Shown here one piece after another: positions 1 through 7,038 of a DNA stretch of 7,227 nt. Numbering within the stretch: the stretch's first letter is position 1; every line of letters begins with the position of its first letter. The stretch spans positions 1 to 7,227 of the forward strand of contig JAUVON010000135.1 of NCBI GenBank assembly GCA_030599175.1, given 5' to 3'. The DNA comes from Desulfobulbaceae bacterium (GTDB lineage: Bacteria; Desulfobacterota; Desulfobulbia; Desulfobulbales; Desulfocapsaceae). The notes under the pieces were generated by a model. That model was not told the origin of the DNA, searched no databases, and saw nothing but the letters and a program-made list of their open reading frames with translations. A program made the position numbers and the translations under genes.

Positions 1-252
1 GGCTGCACGTTTCTACTCCTGGATGAACCTTCCATGGGGCTTGCACCGGTATTGAAGTATGAGCTCTTCCGTACCCTGAAACGGTTGAATGAGGATGGAA
101 TGACTATTCTCCTAATCGAACAGAATGCAAGCCTTGCACTGAATCTTGCCAATAGAGGCTATGTTCTTGATACCGGAGAAGTTGCTGCAGAGGGAACTTC
201 GGAAGAGTTGCTCAATAATCCGGAAGTGAAAAAAGCCTATCTGGGTGGTTGA
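1..252 (+). CDS. livF: Branched-chain amino acid ABC transporter ATP-binding protein, LivF type (3' end only)
   Basis: This is the C-terminal 83 residues of an ABC ATPase; the 5' part, with Walker A and the signature motif, lies before the window. The frame is open from base 1. Residues 4-11 are a Walker B strand plus catalytic Glu and D-loop region (FLLLDEPS, D8 E9), followed by MGLAPVL, which is characteristic of LivF/LivG-type ATPases. At residues 38-42 the usual switch His is replaced by Gln (LLIEQN), which is normal for LivF (VEQN) and separates it from LivG (VEH). The end, RGYVLDTGEVAAEGTSEELL followed by a terminal YLGG, also matches LivF. In the family this cytoplasmic subunit hydrolyses ATP to drive uptake of Leu/Ile/Val or related amino acids through LivH/LivM. 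The other liv genes should lie upstream. No terminator is visible before glk, which follows at 49 nt, so read-through is possible. The actual substrate cannot be read from this fragment. Confidence 0.93.
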   Translation, partial: GCTFLLLDEPSMGLAPVLKYELFRTLKRLNEDGMTILLIEQNASLALNLANRGYVLDTGEVAAEGTSEELLNNPEVKKAYLGG

Positions 253-287
253 TATTTCAGCCAGAACTTGTAATTGAAACGATTCAA

Positions 288-292
288 TGAGG
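288..292 (+). promoter_or_regulatory. Ribosome binding site of glk
   Basis: TGAGG lies 9 nt before the ATG at 302. The alternative in-frame ATG at 287 has no purine-rich stretch upstream (only AACGATTCA), so this site favours 302 as the glucokinase start. Confidence 0.5.
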
Positions 293-301
293 CATGGAAA
301 C

Positions 302-1294
302 ATGATTCTTGCGGGAGATATCGGCGGTACCAAGACCGTCCTGGCGTTGTTTTCCAGAGAAGATGGCGTGGCCGGCGGAGCTGTTCATGAAACCCGCTTT
401 GAGAGCGACAAATTCAGCTCTCTGGAGGCTGTCATTGTTGAATTTCTGCGCGAAACAAAGGCCAGGCCTGTGGCCGCCAGTTTCGGCGTTGCCGGGCCTG
501 TGAAGGACGGGCAGGCGCAAATAACCAACCTGCCCTGGACTATCAGTGCTGAAACCATCAGCAGTTCGTTCGACATAAAAGACGTATTTCTGCTCAATGA
601 TCTGGAATCTATAGCCACCGCAATCCCTTATATGGGAGCAGACGAACTCCATACCCTTAATCAGGGTACTGTTGCAGCTGAGGCTAATATCGTTGTCGTT
701 GCCCCTGGCACAGGGCTGGGGGTCGCGTTTCTTGTCTGGATCGGCACCGGCTATAAGGCATGTGCCAGCGAGGGGGGCCACACAGCATTTTCTCCACGCA
801 ACATGCAGGAGATGGAGCTGCTGAAATATTTGCAGTGTCGCTATGACCACGTCAGTTTCGAACGTATCTGTTCCGGCAGCCAGCTGCCGAATATCTACGA
901 TTTCTTCAAGGAACAGGGCGGTTATACGGAACCCGCCTGGTTAACTGCAGCGCTTGAGCAGGCATCTGACCGCACCCCTGTTATCGTACAGGCAGCCCTT
1001 GAAGAGAAGGCGGATATCTGTGAAGCGACCCTGGATATTTTTGTCCATACCCTGGGAACAGTGATCGGTAATATGGTCGTCACCCTGCTGCCAAAAGGCG
1101 GGATTTATCTTGGCGGCGGCATTCCACCCCGTATTCTTACTCGCCTTCAGCAGCCGGATTTTCTCAGCGCCATTTCTGACAAGGGACGATTTTCAGGGCT
1201 CAGTTCCACCATGCCCGTGCATGTGATCATGGATCCGAAGTCAGCGCTGCATGGCGCAGCACGGTTTGGTCTGAATTCAATCAAAAGCAGTTGA
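302..1294 (+). CDS. glk: Glucokinase (proteobacterial Glk family)
   Basis: Cytoplasmic enzyme that phosphorylates D-glucose with ATP to glucose 6-phosphate, the entry to glycolysis. The 330-residue product begins MILAGDIGGTKTVLALF, the phosphate-1 motif at the extreme N-terminus as expected of the family. Further landmarks are the LLNDLE motif with N99 and D100 (sugar binding and catalytic base), the phosphate-2 motif APGTGLGVA, then SEGGH with E157 and H160, and FERICSG with E187. These are the glucose-contacting positions known for E. coli Glk. The C-terminal adenosine region (TLGTVIGNMVVTLLPKGGIYLGGGI) is also intact. The ROK-family zinc cysteine motif is absent, so this is the Glk and not the ROK class. 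An ATG at 287 would add five residues (MRHGN) but has no ribosome binding site. Length is close to the family norm (E. coli 321 residues). No sugar transporter or other glycolytic gene is adjacent, so its regulation is unknown. Identification is firm. Confidence 0.96.
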   Translation: MILAGDIGGTKTVLALFSREDGVAGGAVHETRFESDKFSSLEAVIVEFLRETKARPVAASFGVAGPVKDGQAQITNLPWTISAETISSSFDIKDVFLLNDLESIATAIPYMGADELHTLNQGTVAAEANIVVVAPGTGLGVAFLVWIGTGYKACASEGGHTAFSPRNMQEMELLKYLQCRYDHVSFERICSGSQLPNIYDFFKEQGGYTEPAWLTAALEQASDRTPVIVQAALEEKADICEATLDIFVHTLGTVIGNMVVTLLPKGGIYLGGGIPPRILTRLQQPDFLSAISDKGRFSGLSSTMPVHVIMDPKSALHGAARFGLNSIKSS

Positions 1295-1367
1295 TCTTTG
1301 TGGCATGCCTTTCCGAATTCCTTCTCTTTGGGATAGAACACGACTTTCATATAAAGGGTAAAGACTG

Positions 1368-2453
1368 ATGCTGAATGTATTAAAAAATGAAAAAGTAATT
1401 TTTATTTCATTTATTGCTCTACTGATTCTTACCCCTTTTGAACACCAAATTCTGCATGCCTCCTTATTCAATACCCTGGCCCTGTTTTTTATTTTTGGTG
1501 TCATTATGTATTCAGCCGTTAATGTGGCCCATCATGCTGAAATGCTGGCAGAAAAATATGGTGAGCCCTATGGAACAATGATCCTGACCACGTCTGCGGT
1601 GATTGTTGAAGTGCTGATGATCGGGATTATGATGACTCATTCAGAGAATATCAACCTGGCCCGGGATACGATTGTTGCTGCAGTTCTGCTGGATATTAAC
1701 GGATTGCTTGGACTCGCTGCCATCATAGGTGGGATCAAGCATGGTGAGCAGGACTATAATTTTGATTCCACCAATTCCTATATTGCAATGATAATTGTTG
1801 CAATGGGCATTGCCATGGTCTTGCCGATGTTTGTGCCGGCAGGGATGCATGAAACGTATTTGATATTCCTGGCGGTGATGTTTATTTTCATGTTCGTTAT
1901 TTTTACCCGCATACAGATTAAGGAGCATAGTTACTTCTTCCAGTATGATTATAAAATTGGAGTTAAGGAAGAGTTAAAAACCCATGGCCGGATTAATGGC
2001 ATCTACCACATCTGCTTTTTGATCGCTACTATCGTACTGATAGGTTTTCTTTCTGAGTTAATGTCTGTCTTTATGGCTGAAAGTCTGCGCAGCAGTGGAT
2101 TGCCTCTGGCATTAGGTGCTCTTGCCGTTGCAGTTATTTCTGCTAGTCCTGAACTTCTCACTGCAGTTAAAAGTGCAGCAGCCAACCGAATGCAGACAGT
2201 AATAAACATTGCTCTGGGGGCCTCTTTATCGACAGTGCTGTTAACTATCCCGGCCATGATCGTTCTGGCCCTGGTTACCCATCATGAAATTAATTTTGTT
2301 TTAAGTCCGGTGCAGCTGGTTTTATTGCTAATCACCTTTCTGGCCTCCATCGTACACTTTGCCGACGGCCAGTCCAATGTACTTGAAGGTGCTATTCACT
2401 TTATTATTTTCATTGTGTTTATTTTCTTCACCTTTACCGGCCTGATAGGTTAG
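1368..2453 (+). CDS. chaA: Ca2+/H+ antiporter, ChaA/CAX family
   Basis: Inner-membrane cation/proton exchanger of 361 residues, about the length of E. coli ChaA (366). About 11 hydrophobic segments can be picked out (roughly residues 10-24, 30-52, 68-90, 98-122, 137-157, 163-182, 213-236, 243-266, 278-303, 311-328, 341-360), as expected of the CAX fold. The two inverted alpha repeats each carry the expected membrane acidic residue: E81 in TTSAVIVEVLMIG, preceded by AVNVAHHAEMLAEKYGEP, and E262 in SASPELLTAV, followed by NRMQTVINIALGASLSTVLLTIPA. These stretches match ChaA rather than the YrbG/NCX branch. The family exports Ca2+, and in E. coli also Na+ and K+ at alkaline pH; the ion used here is inferred. 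The loop at about 183-212 is charged and joins the two halves. AAAGGG at 1353-1358, 9 nt before the ATG, serves as ribosome binding site. It sits 73 nt after glk, with no obvious functional link. Substrate is less certain than family. Confidence 0.92.
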   Translation: MLNVLKNEKVIFISFIALLILTPFEHQILHASLFNTLALFFIFGVIMYSAVNVAHHAEMLAEKYGEPYGTMILTTSAVIVEVLMIGIMMTHSENINLARDTIVAAVLLDINGLLGLAAIIGGIKHGEQDYNFDSTNSYIAMIIVAMGIAMVLPMFVPAGMHETYLIFLAVMFIFMFVIFTRIQIKEHSYFFQYDYKIGVKEELKTHGRINGIYHICFLIATIVLIGFLSELMSVFMAESLRSSGLPLALGALAVAVISASPELLTAVKSAAANRMQTVINIALGASLSTVLLTIPAMIVLALVTHHEINFVLSPVQLVLLLITFLASIVHFADGQSNVLEGAIHFIIFIVFIFFTFTGLIG

Positions 2454-2488
2454 CGGTTGTCCAGTAACAGTTCTTTGGTTTGTTTTGT

Positions 2489-2510
2489 CCCTCAAGGGGG
2501 TTATTTTTTT
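2489..2510 (+). terminator. Weak candidate rho-independent terminator after chaA
   Basis: A short stem of CCC (2489-2491) with GGG (2496-2498) around a TCAA loop, extendable by one T-G wobble pair, is followed by GG and then TTATTTTTTT at 2501-2510. The T tract is good but the stem is only 3-4 pairs, so efficiency would be low. Its position, 36 nt after the chaA stop and ahead of lpd, is right for a transcription unit boundary. Confidence 0.35.
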
Positions 2511-2602
2511 AATGACACTGGGATACCGGGTTTGTTATCCTTTTATGGTGTCGTAAAAACATCTTCAGGTGTGTGCTGTAGAATTATATAAAGGAGCAGC
2601 AA

Positions 2603-4024
2603 ATGAATCAGGTCAATAGATATGATGTTGTCGTTCTCGGTGGTGGTCCGGGCGGATATACTGCGGCTTTCAGGGCTGCTGATCTTGGACTGTCCGTCTG
2701 TCTTGTGGAAAAACAGGAACGGCTTGGCGGTGTATGCTTAAACGTCGGCTGTATCCCGTCAAAAACATTACTGCATGGTGCTGCAGTGATCGAAGAGGCT
2801 GCAGAGGCTAGTGAATATGGTATCACCTTTGATCCTCCGGAAATTGATATTGCTGCATTGCTCGGCAAAAAAGAGAGTGTTATTGAGCAGCTTACCACCG
2901 GACTTGCAGGATTGTGCAAGGCTAGGAAAATTACCCGGTTAGTTGGAAAGGGTGTGTTTACAGATAAATCAACTCTCACCGTCAGTGGAGTTGATGGAGA
3001 AACAGAGGTGCAATTTGCTGATGCTATTATCGCCACAGGCTCTTCTCCTTTTATTTTGCCCGGGATCCCGGATGACCCTCGTATTTGGGATTCAAGTGAT
3101 GCACTTGAACTGAAAACAGTGCCAGAAAAATTTCTGATCATCGGTGGTGGCATTATTGGACTGGAAATGGCCCAGATCTACAGTGCCCTTGGTTCGAAAA
3201 TTACCATCGTGGAGATGCTGAATCATATAATTCCTCCCGCTGATAAGGATCTTGTCCAGCCTCTGTTTTTGAAATTGAAGAAGAAATATCGAATTCTGAC
3301 CAAGACAAAAGTGACTGATATTCAGGCGACAGAGGGTGGTATAAAAGCCAGCTTTGAGGGAGCCAAGGGTGTTTCTGAACAGGAAGAATTTGATGCCGTT
3401 CTGGTTGCAGTTGGCAGACGTCCCAATAGTGCCGATATGGGGTTTGAAAATATTGGTTTGCAGATAAATGAGCAGGGCTTTCTTGAAGCAAATGAGCGGC
3501 AGGAAACATCGGTCGCCCACTTCTATGGTATTGGTGATGTGGTTGGTGAACCGATGCTGGCCCACAAGGCGACCCATGAGGCAAAGGTGGCAGCAGAAAA
3601 TATAGCCGGACATAATGTTGCCTTTAATCCGATGACCATTCCTTCTGTGGCTTATACAAAGCCGGAGGTAGCATGGATGGGAGTGACAGAAAAAGAGGCT
3701 AAAGAAAAGAAAATTGACTTCTTAAAAGGAAAATTCCCCTGGGGTGCAAGTGGTCGGGCCCTGAGTGCCGGTGCTTCAGCAGGAGTGACGAAAGCACTAT
3801 TTGATAAAGAGACAGGAAGGCTTATCGGTGCCGGGATCTGCGGCTTAAACGCCGGCGAACTTATTCATGAAGCGGTTCTTGCCCTGGAGATGGGGGCCAA
3901 TGCCGAGGATATAAGCAAAACCGTTCATGCCCATCCCACCCTCGCTGAGACGTTTGCATTTGCGGCTGAGATTGTCGATGGTTCAATTACCGATATTCTT
4001 CCTCCCAAAAAGAGGAAAAAATAA
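2603..4024 (+). CDS. lpd: Dihydrolipoyl dehydrogenase (E3 subunit)
   Basis: FAD- and NAD-dependent flavoenzyme that reoxidises dihydrolipoyl groups on E2 proteins of 2-oxoacid dehydrogenase complexes or on the H protein of the glycine cleavage system, producing NADH. The 473-residue protein is complete. It has the FAD-binding GGGPGG at 13-18 with E36 at the end of the second strand. The redox disulfide is C45/C50 in GGVCLNVGCIPSK. NAD binding uses GGGIIGLE at 181-188, the second FAD motif is YGIGDVV at 308-314, and the C-terminal interface domain carries the His444/Glu449 catalytic dyad in HAHPTLAE. Long stretches such as DPRIWDSSDALELK, GFPWGASGRA-like KFPWGASGRA and GSITDILPPKKRKK follow E. 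coli Lpd (474 residues) closely, including the basic tail. AAGGAG at 2591-2596, 6 nt before the ATG, supports the start. A poor promoter match (ATGACA at 2512-2517, TATCCT at 2536-2541, 18 nt spacer) lies upstream. No E1, E2 or gcv genes are adjacent, so the partner complex is unknown. Confidence 0.97.
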   Translation: MNQVNRYDVVVLGGGPGGYTAAFRAADLGLSVCLVEKQERLGGVCLNVGCIPSKTLLHGAAVIEEAAEASEYGITFDPPEIDIAALLGKKESVIEQLTTGLAGLCKARKITRLVGKGVFTDKSTLTVSGVDGETEVQFADAIIATGSSPFILPGIPDDPRIWDSSDALELKTVPEKFLIIGGGIIGLEMAQIYSALGSKITIVEMLNHIIPPADKDLVQPLFLKLKKKYRILTKTKVTDIQATEGGIKASFEGAKGVSEQEEFDAVLVAVGRRPNSADMGFENIGLQINEQGFLEANERQETSVAHFYGIGDVVGEPMLAHKATHEAKVAAENIAGHNVAFNPMTIPSVAYTKPEVAWMGVTEKEAKEKKIDFLKGKFPWGASGRALSAGASAGVTKALFDKETGRLIGAGICGLNAGELIHEAVLALEMGANAEDISKTVHAHPTLAETFAFAAEIVDGSITDILPPKKRKK

Positions 4025-4062
4025 TCTTTGTTCTGGGAGATGTACGTTCTATAACGAAACAT

Positions 4063-4068
4063 GGAGGT
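4063..4068 (+). promoter_or_regulatory. Ribosome binding site deciding a TTG start for the AsmA-family gene
   Basis: GGAGGT is the strongest Shine-Dalgarno match in the window and ends 4 nt before TTG at 4073. It overlaps the in-frame ATG at 4061, which itself has no purine-rich site upstream. This arrangement argues that translation begins at the TTG. Confidence 0.65.
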
Positions 4069-4072
4069 CACC

Positions 4073-6880
4073 TTGAAAAAGTTCTTTAAGTTCCTTCTTC
4101 TTGCAGGCCTGGTTATTTGCAGTTTGGTGTTGGCTCTGCTTGCCTACCTGCACTTTGGGAATCTTGACCCCTTTCGAGGAAAGATTGAATCTCTTGTTTC
4201 CGAAGCTACAGGACGAAAACTTTCCATTGACGGCCATATCGATATCAATCTGTTCCCTGACCCGGAAGTGATTGTAAATAATGTGTCACTGGCAAATGCT
4301 GAATGGGGTTCGGAACCGGCAATGATAAAGGTTGGCCATGCTGACGCCTCCATCAACTTTATGTCGATTTTCTCTGATCTTTTTATCGTGCGGCAGGTCA
4401 ATGTAAACGATGTCAGCGTTCTGCTGGAGCAAAATGAACAGGCTGTCAGTAACTGGGTGATGGGCGGTAAAGATGTGATAAAAGAAGGAGAAGCATTGCC
4501 CGATCCACCTGAAAATGATACACAGTCCGGGAAAACATCAGATAATATTGTACAGCTCCCTCTTATGGTGGATATGGCTGTACTGTCCGGTATAGTTGTT
4601 AAGGTTCGCTCGCCGGAGCAACCGGAGAAGACATATACTATTGAAGAACTCAGTCTGAAACCAGATGAAACCGGTAATCTCTTATTGACCACCAGGGGTG
4701 ATCTGGATGGACTCCCTCTGGCACTTGATGGACAAATCAGTACAGGTGAATCCGTCAAACTTCACGAAGCTGTCAGCCTGGATTTGGCAGGGAACCTCGG
4801 TGATGTTCAGCTGAAAGTACAAGTTGCAACCAGTCGTTTGTCTGCTCTGGCCGATCTCAACGGTCAAATCAATGTAACTGTGGATGATATACAGCAGGCC
4901 CTGAAGAAGGCAAAAATTGAATCACCTGTTGAAGGGACATTAATTGCTGATATTACTGCTGAACAAAAGAGTGCTGATTCCGATCTGGCAGTAAGGGTGA
5001 ACGGTAAATTAGGTACCATTGCAGTGGATGGTGACGCCATATTCATTAAAAAATCTTTGAGCAAAGCAAACGTAAAACTGTCGGTTGAAGATCTTGAGAA
5101 AATAGTTGCTCTACTTGATCTCGATATGGCTTTCAGCGGCCCCTTAACAGCCAATCTTGCATTGACCCAAGAACCTGATAAATCCAGTGAGCTTAAAATG
5201 GATGTAAAAGCCGACGGCATCTCGGCAGCTATTCTTGCAACACTTCTTGATGGTTCACTCACAGAGGCCAAGATAAATCTCGATGTCACCGATATAAATA
5301 AGACACTGAAATTGGTCAAAGTTGAAATCCCACTCAATGGGCCTCTTACGGCATCCACTACTATCAGCAAAGATGGCGAAACATATAAGGCGAAGCTGGA
5401 TGCTAAGGTCGATGGCTTAACCGCGGGCGTAAATGCAACTCGTACCGGCAATCATACTGACCTGATCACCAGTTTCGGGCCGCTTGACCGTGCAGGTGAA
5501 ATTTTTGAAGTTGAAGGTGTAACTGCCAATATGCTCAAATTGCAGGTGAGTCTTGATCAATTAGAAGAAAAAGATATCGAAGTGAAAGATCTTCAGATGG
5601 AGATCGGTGAGAATCGCCTTAAAGCAAATGGCCGCCTAAACCTTGCCGGAGAATCCGCCATCAAGGTGAGTTTTTCCAGTACTGATTTAAGTACCTTGCT
5701 TGACACCTTGCCCGTCACGGATCTCAGTGGTGATATATCGGCTGAGTATTCTGCAGAAAAAGTTGTACTATCACCACTTGCAATCACCTTTGGAAAAAGT
5801 GATTTATATGGTGACTTCACTATGTTAGTGGGGGAAAAACGCGATATAAAAGCAACATTGACCTCGAAGGTTCTAGATCTCAGGCCATTCTCCTCCGGTA
5901 CCTCCACTTCGTCTGAAGATGCGGAAGTTACAGAAACAACAGAAGCTGGAAAACCGGCAGTAGAGACCGATGAAGAAAAAAGTCGTTATCTGTTTAAGGA
6001 AGAGCCATTGAAACTTGATCAGCTTCAGGCGATAGAGGCCGACATCAAGCTCTCTGTTGGTCATTTTTACTCCGGGCAAATAGAATTTAAAGACTGGATT
6101 TTGGATGGCTCATTGCATGATGGTAATGTCAAGGCAAAAACCAAGCTGACATCCGCTTCCAAAGGCCACGCAGCTATCAGATTGGATCTGCAGACCCGGG
6201 AAAATACTGCGACTATTGACACGCTGATGAGTTTGAACGGTTTCGGTTTATATATGTTGTCTAAAGGCATCAGTAAAGACGAAGTTCCTGCAACCAGTGT
6301 CACCCTGGAGTTAAAAACAACCGGCAAATCACCCCGTGAGCTTGCCTCAGTAGCCAATGGTAGAATATTACTCACCCAGGGACCGGGAAAAATTAACAGC
6401 TCTGTCGCCAGTATGTTCACCAATGACATAATTGCTCAGTTATTGAGTGCCTTGAATCCCTTCGACGATGACGAGGAAATTTCTCAGTATGATTGTACTG
6501 TCCTCTCTATTAACATTGTTGATGGACAAGCTGATATCGACGGGTTGCTGACACAAAGTGAAAAGTTAATGATTGTGGGTGGTGGTCATATCGACCTGAA
6601 GACAGAGGAACTTAAAATCGAATTCAACACCAAGCCGCGATCCGGAGTTGGTGTTAGTGCAGGTATGTTTGTAACACCATTTATCAAAGTTACCGGCACG
6701 CTGGCAGAACCGGGCATTGGTCTTGATAAGAAAGGCTCATTACTTACCGGTGGTGCCGCAGTTGCTACCGGTGGCTTATCTCTCCTCTATAAAGGTATCT
6801 TTGATCGTGTTACAGCCGAAGGGGATCACTGTGAAGAAACTCTTGGCGAGGTTGATGAACATGCTAATTATACCTTTTAA
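4073..6880 (+). CDS. AsmA-family inner-membrane-anchored periplasmic protein
   Basis: A 935-residue envelope protein (939 if started at ATG 4061). From the TTG it opens MKKFFKF and then has one hydrophobic segment, about residues 7-28, acting as signal anchor with the rest in the periplasm. Residues 31-128 are the typical AsmA N-terminal block: DPFRGKIESLVSEATGRKL, then INLFPDPEVIVNNVSLANA, ending in SNW. The middle is a run of predicted beta strands with three tandem units of 67-68 residues (about 265-467). A Ser/Thr/Glu-rich linker spans about 607-637. It is followed by a second AsmA-type block (EPLKLDQLQAIEADIKLSVG) and the conserved C-terminal region 760-921, with ANGRILLTQGPGKI, SGVGVSAGMFVTPFIKVTG, a glycine-rich hydrophobic stretch and a near-terminal Cys920. 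Known relatives (AsmA, TamB, YhdP, VPS13-like repeating-beta-groove proteins) are implicated in moving or balancing phospholipids between inner and outer membrane; that role here is inferred. The gene starts about 48 nt after the lpd stop with no terminator between, so co-transcription is likely. Which AsmA subfamily it belongs to is not settled. Confidence 0.88.
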   Translation: MKKFFKFLLLAGLVICSLVLALLAYLHFGNLDPFRGKIESLVSEATGRKLSIDGHIDINLFPDPEVIVNNVSLANAEWGSEPAMIKVGHADASINFMSIFSDLFIVRQVNVNDVSVLLEQNEQAVSNWVMGGKDVIKEGEALPDPPENDTQSGKTSDNIVQLPLMVDMAVLSGIVVKVRSPEQPEKTYTIEELSLKPDETGNLLLTTRGDLDGLPLALDGQISTGESVKLHEAVSLDLAGNLGDVQLKVQVATSRLSALADLNGQINVTVDDIQQALKKAKIESPVEGTLIADITAEQKSADSDLAVRVNGKLGTIAVDGDAIFIKKSLSKANVKLSVEDLEKIVALLDLDMAFSGPLTANLALTQEPDKSSELKMDVKADGISAAILATLLDGSLTEAKINLDVTDINKTLKLVKVEIPLNGPLTASTTISKDGETYKAKLDAKVDGLTAGVNATRTGNHTDLITSFGPLDRAGEIFEVEGVTANMLKLQVSLDQLEEKDIEVKDLQMEIGENRLKANGRLNLAGESAIKVSFSSTDLSTLLDTLPVTDLSGDISAEYSAEKVVLSPLAITFGKSDLYGDFTMLVGEKRDIKATLTSKVLDLRPFSSGTSTSSEDAEVTETTEAGKPAVETDEEKSRYLFKEEPLKLDQLQAIEADIKLSVGHFYSGQIEFKDWILDGSLHDGNVKAKTKLTSASKGHAAIRLDLQTRENTATIDTLMSLNGFGLYMLSKGISKDEVPATSVTLELKTTGKSPRELASVANGRILLTQGPGKINSSVASMFTNDIIAQLLSALNPFDDDEEISQYDCTVLSINIVDGQADIDGLLTQSEKLMIVGGGHIDLKTEELKIEFNTKPRSGVGVSAGMFVTPFIKVTGTLAEPGIGLDKKGSLLTGGAAVATGGLSLLYKGIFDRVTAEGDHCEETLGEVDEHANYTF
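4865..5473 (+). repeat. Three diverged tandem protein repeats inside the AsmA-family gene
   Basis: Three consecutive segments start with the same pattern: QINVTVDDI (from base 4865), NVKLSVEDL (from 5069) and KINLDVTDI (from 5270), with periods of 68 and 67 codons. Each is followed at the same offset by a hydrophobic/charged helix-like stretch and then by SPVEGTL, FSGPLTA or LNGPLTA, and by a strand with alternating charged and hydrophobic residues (for example LKMDVKADGIS and AKLDAKVDGLT). Similarity is visible at protein level only. A more distant copy may start near base 5663 (KVSFSSTDL). The third unit's end is approximate. Confidence 0.6.
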
Positions 6881-6957
6881 ATAAACCTGAAATGCAGGGT
6901 GTACTGTTTTTTCTGAATAAGGGGGAATCCCGGTTACATTATTTTCATGCTTCGTTG

Positions 6958-6971
6958 TGAAATTCATTTCA
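6958..6971. repeat. Short inverted repeat upstream of the phosphodiesterase promoter
   Basis: TGAAAT and ATTTCA are perfect 6-base arms separated by TC, ending 10 nt before the candidate -35 box. TTTCATG also occurs twice nearby (6943-6949 and 6967-6973). It could be a regulator site, but arms this short in AT-rich DNA are expected by chance. Confidence 0.3.
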
Positions 6972-6981
6972 TGGGTGTCAG

Positions 6982-7012
6982 TTGGGATTTTTTCCTGGCT
7001 TTACGATATAAT
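6982..7012 (+). promoter_or_regulatory. Candidate sigma-70-type promoter for the phosphodiesterase gene
   Basis: A perfect TATAAT lies at 7007-7012. The best -35 is TTGGGA at 6982-6987 (4 of 6 consensus), with a long 19 nt spacer. Transcription would begin near 7018-7020, leaving a leader of roughly 35 nt to GTG 7055. The perfect -10 box and position in a gap after a long gene support it; the spacer and imperfect -35 suggest a weak or activator-dependent promoter. Confidence 0.5.
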
Positions 7013-7023
7013 TTTTCAGCCTC

Positions 7024-7038
7024 GTAAGAACTTCTTAC
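7024..7038. promoter_or_regulatory. Perfect palindrome just downstream of the -10 box, candidate operator
   Basis: GTAAGAA and TTCTTAC are perfect 7-base arms around a single C. The site begins 11 nt after TATAAT, so a dimeric repressor bound here would cover the transcription start. In RNA it could form a 6-pair hairpin with an ACU loop immediately before the AAAGGGG ribosome binding site. No regulator family is recognised from the sequence. Confidence 0.4.

Noticed and set aside
284..850. 188-codon open frame on the minus strand within glk
   Set aside because: It lies entirely opposite a well-conserved glucokinase, its translation resembles no family I recognise, and it is rich in Cys/His/Arg as antisense shadows often are.
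1328..1355. TTGGGA ... TATAAA as a promoter for chaA (16 nt spacer)
   Set aside because: The TATAAA overlaps the AAAGGG ribosome binding site, so transcription would begin only about 6 nt before the start codon and lose that site.
2461..2521. CCAGT and ACTGG complementary arms flanking the chaA-lpd gap
   Set aside because: Five-base arms about 50 nt apart are expected by chance; no further pairing extends the stem.
2587..2592. TATAAA as a -10 box for lpd
   Set aside because: It overlaps the AAGGAG ribosome binding site; a transcript starting from it would lack the Shine-Dalgarno sequence.
2608..3613. Two long open frames on the minus strand within lpd (2608-3153 and 3092-3613)
   Set aside because: The plus-strand Lpd has all motifs intact throughout. 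The antisense products are low-complexity Ser/Pro or aromatic-rich with no recognisable domain.
4144..5451. Minus-strand open frames of about 195-204 codons opposite the AsmA-family gene
   Set aside because: Ser/Thr-rich translations with no domain; they mirror the repetitive beta-strand coding of the plus strand.
6886..6912. CCTG-AAATG-CAGG stem followed by TTTTTT as a terminator of the AsmA-family gene
   Set aside because: Only four pairs, and the T tract begins 8 nt after the stem, so it does not meet a normal rho-independent layout.
6892..6960. 22-codon small ORF (ATG 6892 to TGA 6958-6960) after the AsmA-family gene
   Set aside because: No ribosome binding site, no recognisable composition, and expected by chance in this gap.
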